From Burkholderiales bacterium UBA954 (GTDB lineage: Bacteria > Pseudomonadota > Gammaproteobacteria > Burkholderiales > Burkholderiaceae_A): DNA of 24,220 nt. Every line of letters begins with the position of its first letter. Position 1 is the first letter of the stretch. Under the pieces are notes generated by a model. That model did not search any database, was not told where the DNA came from, and worked only from the letters and a program-made list of their open reading frames with translations. This document shows, piece by piece, positions 1-5,694 of this stretch. The position numbers and the translations under genes were made by a program. The stretch spans positions 1,120 to 25,339 of the forward strand of contig DBCQ01000044.1 of NCBI GenBank assembly GCA_002293155.1, read 5' to 3'.

Positions 1-260
1 TCGTAGTGACTCCACATCCTTAAGATTCGGACTGTCTTTTCTTTACGAAAGATCTCGTAAACCAGCCGATGTTGAATATTAATTCTGCGTGAGTATGCAC
101 CCCTTAGGTCACCAACTAGCTTTTCATAGGGAGGGGGATTTTTTAGGGGGTCGACCTCTAGGATATCGAGCAACGCCTGTGCTTTGTTCTTAAGTCCTGC
201 AGCAGATAATTTTTTTGCGTCAATAAGGGCGTATTTGGAATAAACTAAATTCCATGTCAC
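1..260 (-). CDS. yoeB: YoeB/Txe-family toxin (mRNA interferase), 3' end cut by window edge
   Basis: Translating the minus strand from a GTG at 260 gives 86 residues with no stop before base 1, so the gene runs just out of the window. YoeB proteins are about 84-90 residues, so only the last few codons are missing. The family pattern is clear: PYEKLVGDLRG, then SRRIN..HRLVYE, then MWSHY at the end. By family knowledge the conserved Glu (in PYEKL), the Arg of HRLVY and the terminal His-Tyr are the RNA-cleavage residues, so the toxin looks intact. YoeB cleaves mRNA on the ribosome during translation. The GTG start overlaps the antitoxin stop by four bases (GTGA), which implies translational coupling. 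Family assignment is firm; activity is inferred. Confidence 0.88.
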   Translation of the reverse strand, partial: MTWNLVYSKYALIDAKKLSAAGLKNKAQALLDILEVDPLKNPPPYEKLVGDLRGAYSRRINIQHRLVYEIFRKEKTVRILRMWSHY

Positions 261-499
261 CACTTCAGCGCTCTTTTGCTTTTGGCAAGGGGTTCAGACA
301 TCGCTTCCTTAATCGACTCGCGCATTCCTGGGATCGCCAATAGATGCAGCGTCTCTTGAATAGCGCTCCAATCTTCTTCCGAAATTAGAACGGCGTTAGC
401 GCGCTTACCAGAAATAACCACAGGCTTGTGCGACTCCGCTGCTTGATCGATTAAACGATAGAGCCCTGCCCGTGCTTCGCTTGCAGTTAAGGTGGCCAT
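257..499 (-). CDS. yefM: YefM/Phd-family antitoxin
   Basis: An 80-residue protein opening with TLTASEARAGLYRLIDQA, then KPVVISGKRANAVLISEEDW, the usual Phd/YefM DNA-binding fold with its SEAR and AVLIS signatures. The C-terminal half (roughly residues 50-80, ETLHLLAIPGMRESIKEA) matches the toxin-wrapping helix region of YefM. It should neutralise the overlapping YoeB-type toxin and repress the operon. The ATG at 499 has a good Shine-Dalgarno sequence (AAGGAG) eight bases upstream. An inverted repeat lies directly upstream, inside the likely promoter. Gene order antitoxin-then-toxin is the standard one. Confidence 0.9.
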   Translation of the reverse strand: MATLTASEARAGLYRLIDQAAESHKPVVISGKRANAVLISEEDWSAIQETLHLLAIPGMRESIKEAMSEPLAKSKRALKW

Positions 500-517
500 G
501 ATTTTCTCCTTTCCTTT

Positions 518-546
518 ATGGTACGTAAAAACGTACGTCTTGTCGA
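518..546 (-). promoter_or_regulatory. Promoter/operator of the yefM-yoeB operon
   Basis: Read on the minus strand, TCGACA (541-546) and TACCAT (518-523) are separated by 17 bases, a reasonable -35/-10 pair. Between and overlapping them is the inverted repeat GTACGT-AAAA-ACGTAC (521-536), whose right arm extends into the palindrome ACGTACGT (531-538). YefM proteins are known to bind short palindromes at their own promoter, so this is the likely autoregulatory operator. It is inferred from position and symmetry only. Confidence 0.6.
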
Positions 547-669
547 CTCGGGGGGGGTCTGTTTCCGAATTTGGCCCGTGCGCGGACCGCTCTCCAGTGG
601 TTTGGGCAGGCGCATTTGGGCGTCCCTAAGGTATCCTACAACGGTCCAAATTATTGAGGTGTTCTCATC

Positions 670-1605
670 TTGATGCCCCAGGTGTTGATCAGTGAAGTCG
701 GTCCCCGAGATGGCCTGCAGGCGATCGCGAGAACCATGCCGACGCCGCACAAGCATGCATGGATTGCAAGCCTGGCGGGTGCCGGTCTCAGGGAAATTGA
801 AGTCTGTTCGTTTGTCCCGCCAAAGTTATTACCCCAGATGGCTGATGCTGCTGAGGTCGTTGCCCACGCCAAGACAATTTCTGGGCTGATGGTGACGGTG
901 CTGGTGCCTAACCTAAAGGGCGCGCAGGCGGCATTTGCATCGGGCGTGGACAAGATCACGATTCCATTTTCGGCAAGCGAGGCTCATTCGCTATCCAATG
1001 TGCGCAAGACCCATTCGCAGATGCTTAAAGAGGTGAGCGATATTCTCGCGTTGCGTCAGTCAGACTATCCACGAATCGCAGTCGAGGCTAGTCTTTCGAC
1101 GGCCTTTGGCTGTTCGATCGCAGGCAACGTACCAGAGGCCTTAGTCGTAGCCCTTGCTGAGAAACTTGTGGCGATTGGCGTTGACGAGGTTGGCTTAGCG
1201 GATACCACAGGGTACGCAAATCCAGGTCAGGTGCGCAGGCTTTTTGATCAGGTGCGCGCGCAGGTTGGTGAGCGCTGCGCAAGCGCGCACATGCACAACA
1301 CGCGTGGCTTGGGACTCGCGAATGCCTTTGCCGCTTACGAGGCGGGTATACGAATTTTTGACAGTTCAATGGGTGGTATCGGAGGGTGCCCTTTTGCGCC
1401 CGGCGCCTCAGGGAATGTAGTGACCGAGGATCTCGTGTTCATGTTCGAGTCGATGGGGGTCTCCACAGGGGTAGACCTAGAAAAGTTATTTGCTGCGCGG
1501 GAGGTTTTTGCCAAGGGCCTGCCCAATGAGCCGACCTATGGCATGGTCCCCACGGCTGGGCTACCCAAGGGATTCGTGCCGGCGGAAGGACTCTCTGCAC
1601 AATGA
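670..1605 (+). CDS. mvaB: Hydroxymethylglutaryl-CoA lyase family protein
   Basis: A 311-residue TIM-barrel enzyme of the HMG-CoA lyase branch of the DRE-TIM family. It opens with EVGPRDGLQ (Arg13-Asp14, substrate and metal site), carries the metal-binding HMHNTRG (His207, His209) and ends with the lyase signature GGCPFAPGASGNVVTED including Cys240. All catalytic positions known for the human and Pseudomonas enzymes are therefore present. HMG-CoA lyase splits HMG-CoA to acetoacetate and acetyl-CoA, as in leucine breakdown; homologues also act on related 3-hydroxy-3-methyl acyl-CoAs. The start may be TTG at 670 or the next codon, ATG at 673; a GAGGTG at 655-660 fits either. It overlaps the next gene by ATGA, so a CoA-transferase is made with it. 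The exact substrate is not proven. Confidence 0.87.
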   Translation: MMPQVLISEVGPRDGLQAIARTMPTPHKHAWIASLAGAGLREIEVCSFVPPKLLPQMADAAEVVAHAKTISGLMVTVLVPNLKGAQAAFASGVDKITIPFSASEAHSLSNVRKTHSQMLKEVSDILALRQSDYPRIAVEASLSTAFGCSIAGNVPEALVVALAEKLVAIGVDEVGLADTTGYANPGQVRRLFDQVRAQVGERCASAHMHNTRGLGLANAFAAYEAGIRIFDSSMGGIGGCPFAPGASGNVVTEDLVFMFESMGVSTGVDLEKLFAAREVFAKGLPNEPTYGMVPTAGLPKGFVPAEGLSAQ

Positions 1606-2843
1606 ATGAGAATCAGCCGACGCAAGAGGAGGCTAGCGCGTCTAAGGCGCTACCCCTCGCGGGCATTCGGGTGGTTGAGTTCACGCACATGGTGATGGGC
1701 CCCACCTGTGGGTTGGTCCTTGGTGATCTCGGCGCAGAGGTGATCAAAGTCGAGCCAATCGCTGGGGATAACACGCGACGATTGTTGGGTCTCGGGGCAG
1801 GGTTCTTTCCAAACTACAACCGAAATAAAAAAAGTATCGCGATTGATCTGCATACCGATGCGGGAAAAAAGATTGCCCATCAACTGATCGCAACGGCCGA
1901 TATCGTGAGTGAAAATTTCAAGGCAGGCACGATTGAACGACTAGGTCTAGGCTATGCAGATCTCGCAAAGCAGCACCCGCGTTTAATTTATCTATCGATG
2001 AAGGGTTTTCTTCCCGGCCCCTACGAACACCGCACCGCGCTTGATGAAGTTGTCCAGATGATGGGGGGGCTAGCCTACATGACCGGACCCGCAGGTCAGC
2101 CTCTTCGGGCAGGGGCCTCGGTCAATGACATGATGGGCGGTATTTTTGCGGCTCTCGGTGCGATCGCGGCGCTTCGCAGTCGGGATATCACTGGTAAGGG
2201 CCAGGAGGTCCAGAGCGCGTTATTTGAAAATAATATTTTCTTGGTGGGCCAGCATATGATGCAGTACGCCGTTACAGGAAAGCCTGCTTCACCCATGCCG
2301 AGTCGTATTTCGTCTTGGGGAATTTACGATGTCTTTACCGTAAAAAATGATGAGCAGATTTTTCTGGCGGTTGTGACCGACACGAGTTGGAAAATCTTCT
2401 GTGAGATTTTTGGATTTCAGGATTTGTTTGCAGATGAGCGAATCACTTCGAATAATCTACGGGTTGAAGCACGTGAGTGGTTAATTCCTGAGTTACGCGC
2501 GCGTTTGAAGGGGTATTCAGCGCAGACCCTTGCGGATCTATTTGAGCAAAATGGCCTGCCCTATGCGCCGATCAGCAAACCCCATGAGCTCTTAAACGAC
2601 CCCCATCTCACTGAAACAGGAGGCCTTGCAAGAATTCGGCTTCCCGATCCGCAGGAGGATCGTATCGAAGGCCTAACCCCGTTGTTGCCGCTTGTCATGG
2701 ATGGGGAGCGGCTTGGCGTGCGCTTAGATCCGCCAAGGCTTGGCGAGCACACCAGCGCCATACTGGAGTCCCTTGGTTATGGTGTGATGGATATTGCGCA
2801 GCTCTGTCGCGATGGTGTGGTCCGAATACGAGAGGCGGCTTAG
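1602..2843 (+). CDS. CaiB/BaiF (class III) CoA-transferase
   Basis: 413 residues, the usual length of family III CoA-transferases. The N-terminal Rossmann half shows LAGIRVVEFTHMVMGPTCG and GAEVIKVEP; NRNKKSIAIDL, SENFKAGTIERLGLGY and LIYLSMKGF follow. The catalytic aspartate that forms the acyl anhydride is Asp176, in GASVNDMMGGIFAALGAIAAL. These enzymes move CoA between carboxylic acids. The partner gene encodes an HMG-CoA-lyase-type enzyme with a four-base ATGA overlap, so the transferase probably activates a dicarboxylate or hydroxy-dicarboxylate that the lyase then cleaves. Human SUGCT, in this family, uses glutarate, succinate and 3-hydroxy-3-methylglutarate, which makes HMG or citramalate plausible here, but substrate cannot be read from sequence. 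The stop overlaps that of the convergent transporter gene. Confidence 0.88.
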   Translation: MNENQPTQEEASASKALPLAGIRVVEFTHMVMGPTCGLVLGDLGAEVIKVEPIAGDNTRRLLGLGAGFFPNYNRNKKSIAIDLHTDAGKKIAHQLIATADIVSENFKAGTIERLGLGYADLAKQHPRLIYLSMKGFLPGPYEHRTALDEVVQMMGGLAYMTGPAGQPLRAGASVNDMMGGIFAALGAIAALRSRDITGKGQEVQSALFENNIFLVGQHMMQYAVTGKPASPMPSRISSWGIYDVFTVKNDEQIFLAVVTDTSWKIFCEIFGFQDLFADERITSNNLRVEAREWLIPELRARLKGYSAQTLADLFEQNGLPYAPISKPHELLNDPHLTETGGLARIRLPDPQEDRIEGLTPLLPLVMDGERLGVRLDPPRLGEHTSAILESLGYGVMDIAQLCRDGVVRIREAA

Positions 2844-3709
2844 ATGGCTCTAAGCTTTAAGGTGTTCGTCGTGAGCATCGTACCCAACACGATAAGGCAG
2901 CCGCCTAAAACGGTGTGCCAGCCAATAATTTCATCGAGAAAGACAACGCCCCAGAGCGTGCCAAAGAGCGGGATAAGGTAGGCCACCGAGAGGGCTGCGC
3001 TGCCGCCTGCCTCCATCACGAGTTTGAAATACAGCAGATAGGCAACCCCACTGCAGACCACGCCGAGAATCAGGAGTGACAGCGATGTCTCGACCGATAC
3101 CGAGTGCGGCATTGGCGTAACCAATAAGAGTGGAACAGTGAGTGCAGCCGCAGCCCAGAGACTTCCGTGGGAGATTGAAAAGGAATCCAGTTTTTCAATT
3201 GATCTCGCGTAGGTGGTGGATAGGCCATAAAAAAAGGCGCCACCGATCTGCGCCGCTGCATGCGGAAGTGAGGCCGCAGTGACAGATGTTGAGTGCAGGC
3301 CAAGCAATACGCCCACCCCGATAAAACCAATAAGCAAGCCGAGAATCCGGCCAAATGACATCCCTTCTCGGAACCAGAATGCCGCGATAATTGCCCCCCA
3401 GGTGGGCGCTGTGGCGTTTAATATAGACATCGAAGAGGCCGTTAGCCCCTGTGCTGCATAGCCAATTAAAATGAAAGGCAAGACGCAGTTAAGGAGTCCA
3501 ATGACGAGATAAGGCGTAATGCCTTGGCGCAGATCAAGTTTCTTTTTTAGGATAATTGCAACCGCAAATAGAAAGAGCGCGGCAAGTGCGACCCGGCCCT
3601 CCGTCAGCCAAACCGCATTGAGTTCTTGTGCGGAGATTCTGATGAACATGAATGAACTACCCCAGATCGCAGCGAGGGTAATAAGTAACAAGAAATGGTG
3701 ACTTGACAT
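2840..3709 (-). CDS. EamA/DMT-family transporter
   Basis: A very hydrophobic 289-residue protein with about ten membrane segments in two EamA repeats. The first repeat begins LLLITLAAIWGSSFMFIRIS; the second ends with the typical VAYLIPLFGTLWGVVFLDE and a final segment LGGCLIVLGTML. Drug/metabolite transporters of this type move metabolites or amino acids across the inner membrane; substrate is unknown. I chose ATG at 3709 because the family starts just before the AIWGSSF helix, although the frame is open for 20 more codons. No good ribosome-binding site is visible. Its stop codon overlaps that of the CoA-transferase by four bases, and its start is only 19 bases from the divergent four-cysteine gene. 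Confidence 0.88.
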   Translation of the reverse strand: MSSHHFLLLITLAAIWGSSFMFIRISAQELNAVWLTEGRVALAALFLFAVAIILKKKLDLRQGITPYLVIGLLNCVLPFILIGYAAQGLTASSMSILNATAPTWGAIIAAFWFREGMSFGRILGLLIGFIGVGVLLGLHSTSVTAASLPHAAAQIGGAFFYGLSTTYARSIEKLDSFSISHGSLWAAAALTVPLLLVTPMPHSVSVETSLSLLILGVVCSGVAYLLYFKLVMEAGGSAALSVAYLIPLFGTLWGVVFLDEIIGWHTVLGGCLIVLGTMLTTNTLKLRAI

Positions 3710-3728
3710 ATGGATCCGGAGTTGAGCC

Positions 3729-3935
3729 TTGACGCAGAAAATCGTTGAGACGCCACCAAAGTCTGTCAATTGCAGACGATGTAGGCATTATTACGTGACT
3801 TGGGACAAAAAGTTTCCCCAAGGCTGCAAGCTCTATGGTGTGAAGTCCAAGCAGGCCCCAAGCATAGCGGTGCTGGATGCCACAGGGGACCCCTGCGCGC
3901 ATTGGCAGGAGAACCCTAAAGTTAGTGGGATATAG
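3729..3935 (+). CDS. Small four-cysteine protein, probably metal-binding, function unknown
   Basis: A 68-residue protein. It has Cys15-x2-Cys18 followed by HYYVTWDKKFPQGCKLYGVKSK with Cys33, and a last Cys56 in GDPC. I recognise this as a widespread short family of the form CxxC..YxxTWD..P.GC..(F/Y)G.KS, sometimes carried in databases under misleading names; its role is not known to me. Four spaced cysteines suggest a zinc site. The start is TTG at 3729, supported by GGAG at 3718-3721 seven bases upstream; no ATG exists in the conserved part. The promoter must lie in or next to the first codons of the divergent transporter gene. NnrU-like and ridA genes follow on the same strand. Confidence 0.72.
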   Translation: MTQKIVETPPKSVNCRRCRHYYVTWDKKFPQGCKLYGVKSKQAPSIAVLDATGDPCAHWQENPKVSGI

Positions 3936-3982
3936 CTGGGTGATAATCAGCCTGTCATAGCAACTAAGCGAGAGAGACCAAC

Positions 3983-4576
3983 ATGATTTATCTAGTTATC
4001 GGCATCATTATTTTTATTGCGACGCACTCCCTGCGCATTTTTGCTGACGACTGGCGCAGCCAAATGGTGACCCGTCTTGGCGTGCTGCCTTGGAAAGGCT
4101 TAAATTCTGTTGTCACCATCGCGGGGATTGCATTCATCGCCTATGGTTATGGGATTGCTCGCCAGGCGCCGATTGTGCTGTGGTCTCCTCCAATTTGGAT
4201 CTCTCATCTCGTGTCGCTGCTGATGCTGGTGAGCATGATCTTTTTACTCGCCGCCTATGTTCCGGGTAATGGCATTAAGTCCCGCGTGGGGCATCCCATG
4301 GTGATTGCAGTGAAGATTTGGGCGTTTTCTCACCTATTGGCTAACGGTAGCGTGGCTGATTTAATTCTTTTTGGGACGCTGTTGGCTTGGGCAGCGATGA
4401 GCTTTCGGGCGGCTCGACAACGCGATCGGCGCGACGGAGTGGGTCGCCCCCCTGCGGAGTTATTAAAAACGATGATCACCGTTGTGGGTGGGGCGCTCGT
4501 GTGGGTCTGGTTTGTATTTCAGGGCCACGCCTGGTTAATCGGGGTTCGTCCGCTGGTGATGGGTGCTTCGGCCTAA
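3983..4576 (+). CDS. NnrU-family integral membrane protein
   Basis: 197 residues with about five hydrophobic segments (near residues 1-16, 38-58, 70-92, 103-137 and 160-182). Family hallmarks are visible: FIATHSLRI near the N-terminus, GHPMVIAVKIWAFSHLLANG, LILFGTLLAWAAMSF, and a final WFVFQGHAWLIGVRP. The conserved histidines (in THS, GHP, SHL, GHAWL) resemble those of the NnrU/isoprenoid-linked membrane family and could bind haem or metal. NnrU was named for a role in nitrite/nitric oxide metabolism, but most members lie outside denitrification clusters, as here, so function is open. A purine-rich GAGAGA precedes the ATG. Confidence 0.85.
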   Translation: MIYLVIGIIIFIATHSLRIFADDWRSQMVTRLGVLPWKGLNSVVTIAGIAFIAYGYGIARQAPIVLWSPPIWISHLVSLLMLVSMIFLLAAYVPGNGIKSRVGHPMVIAVKIWAFSHLLANGSVADLILFGTLLAWAAMSFRAARQRDRRDGVGRPPAELLKTMITVVGGALVWVWFVFQGHAWLIGVRPLVMGASA

Positions 4577-4594
4577 ATCGATCAAGAGACACTT

Positions 4595-4996
4595 ATGCAC
4601 AAGAGAATTATTTCAACGGCCTCAGCGCCGAAAGCAATCGGGACCTATTCACAGGCGGTCATGGTGGGTAATACGGTCTGGCTATCCGGACAGATTCCTC
4701 TCGACCCAGGCACTATGGAGATGGTGGGCGATAGCAGTGTGGCCGGTATGGAACAGCAGATCCATCAGGTCTTTAAAAATCTCTCGGCGGTTGCGCAGGC
4801 CGCGGGCGGATCCCTTGCCGATGTGGTCAAGCTCAATCTGTTTCTCACTGATCTAGCCCACTTTGCCAAGGTCAATGAAATCATGGCCCTCTACTTTAGC
4901 GAGCCTTATCCTGCGCGGGCGGCGGTTGGGGTGGCGAGTCTTCCGAGGTCAGCGGGGTTTGAGGCGGAGGCGGTCATGGTCTTGCCTGCTCGCTAG
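4595..4996 (+). CDS. ridA: RidA-family enamine/imine deaminase
   Basis: 133 residues, normal RidA size. It opens with [20 protein letters not shown], then [26 protein letters not shown] and the signature [13 protein letters not shown] containing Arg108, equivalent to the substrate-binding Arg105 of E. coli RidA; a conserved glutamate follows in GFEAEAV. RidA hydrolyses reactive 2-aminoacrylate and related enamines produced by PLP enzymes, protecting the cell. In many betaproteobacteria it sits between spoT and recG. Here recG follows only after a toxin-antitoxin pair, and spoT is not upstream. AAGAG lies upstream of the ATG. Confidence 0.93.
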   Translation: MHKRIISTASAPKAIGTYSQAVMVGNTVWLSGQIPLDPGTMEMVGDSSVAGMEQQIHQVFKNLSAVAQAAGGSLADVVKLNLFLTDLAHFAKVNEIMALYFSEPYPARAAVGVASLPRSAGFEAEAVMVLPAR

Positions 4997-5036
4997 AGTC
5001 CGCAGCGAACTCGGGGGGTGATTGTGCCCATTTTTT

Positions 5037-5053
5037 GAGCTACAATGTAGCTC
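5037..5053. promoter_or_regulatory. Candidate operator upstream of the DinJ/YafQ-like pair
   Basis: A perfect 8-base inverted repeat, GAGCTACA-a-TGTAGCTC, ends 17 bases before the antitoxin ATG. It contains TACAAT (5041-5046), a possible -10 element, so binding of the antitoxin here would block transcription. RelB/DinJ-type antitoxins repress through such palindromes. No convincing -35 box was found at the right distance. Confidence 0.55.
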
Positions 5054-5070
5054 AATTGAGGGGATACACC

Positions 5071-5334
5071 ATGACCGCAAATGCCGTTGTAAGAGCCAGA
5101 ATTGACGAGTCCATCAAGGAGGAAGCGACAGTTGTATTGGCTGCAATGGGCCTCACTCCCTCATCTGCTTTTCGGATAATGATGACCAAGGTTGCAAAAG
5201 AAAAAGTATTTCCTTTCGAGCCGCTTAGCCCAAGTGCGGAGACCGTCGCTGCGATGAGAAGCGCCAGAAAAGGGAAACTCAAATCCTTTCGGTCTGTCGA
5301 TGATTTGATGGCCGATTTGAATGAGAGCGATTGA
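5071..5334 (+). CDS. RelB/DinJ-family antitoxin
   Basis: 87 residues from ATG 5071, which has GAGGGG about eight bases upstream. The N-terminus, VRARIDESIKEEATVVLAAMGLTPSSAFRIMMTKVAKEKVFPFE, is the ribbon-helix-helix DNA-binding domain typical of RelB/DinJ: a basic beta strand, then two helices with GLTPSSAFR in the turn. The C-terminal part (residues 50-87, ETVAAMRSARKGKLKSFRSVDDLMADL) is the toxin-binding tail. An upstream open stretch from 5035 would overlap the operator palindrome and is unlikely to be translated. The following toxin gene overlaps it by 14 bases, so the two are one unit. Confidence 0.9.
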   Translation: MTANAVVRARIDESIKEEATVVLAAMGLTPSSAFRIMMTKVAKEKVFPFEPLSPSAETVAAMRSARKGKLKSFRSVDDLMADLNESD

Positions 5335-5602
5335 GCGAACGGGGAGATTTAAGCGCGATTACAAGCGGGAATCTAAAGGGGCCTATAAAAATACGATTGC
5401 TTTAGACCTCATCGTTGTTCTGAAGTTGCTCGTTGCAGATAAAGCGCTGCCTACGCGTTACCGTGATCACCCATTAGTTGGCGAATGGAAAGATCATCGG
5501 GATTGCCATTTAAAGCCTGATTTAATTCTCATTTATCGCAAACCAGACGATTTTGTTTTGCAACTCGTTAGGTTGGGGTCACATAGCGAATTAAGTATTT
5601 GA
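5321..5602 (+). CDS. YafQ-family toxin (mRNA interferase)
   Basis: 93 residues starting inside the antitoxin gene, with no separate ribosome site, so translation is probably coupled. The body matches YafQ: GRFKRDYKR, then RDHPLVGEWKDHRDCHLKPDLILIYRK, then LVRLGSHSEL. Residues aligning with the E. coli catalytic set are His50, His63, Asp67, Arg84 and His88. The tryptophan that follows Asp67 in E. coli YafQ is Leu68 here, and the C-terminal aromatic also appears replaced. YafQ cuts mRNA in the ribosomal A site. The core histidine/aspartate set is complete, so the toxin is probably active, but its codon preference may differ. Confidence 0.88.
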   Translation: MRAIERTGRFKRDYKRESKGAYKNTIALDLIVVLKLLVADKALPTRYRDHPLVGEWKDHRDCHLKPDLILIYRKPDDFVLQLVRLGSHSELSI

Positions 5603-5694
5603 TGCGATGGAGTCATATTAGAAATAGGTCAGTCCGGTTCATCAATAGATTAGTTAAACGCCTCAAGGAGTAGTAGCATTAATAGGCCTCAACG

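Noticed and set aside
500..669. Possible promoter for the lyase operon, with TATCCT near 632
   Set aside because: No -35 element at an acceptable distance; only the antitoxin promoter on the other strand is convincing.
5603..5694. Possible small RNA or gene remnant between the YafQ-like gene and recG
   Set aside because: No hairpin, promoter pair or coding pattern strong enough to support it was found.
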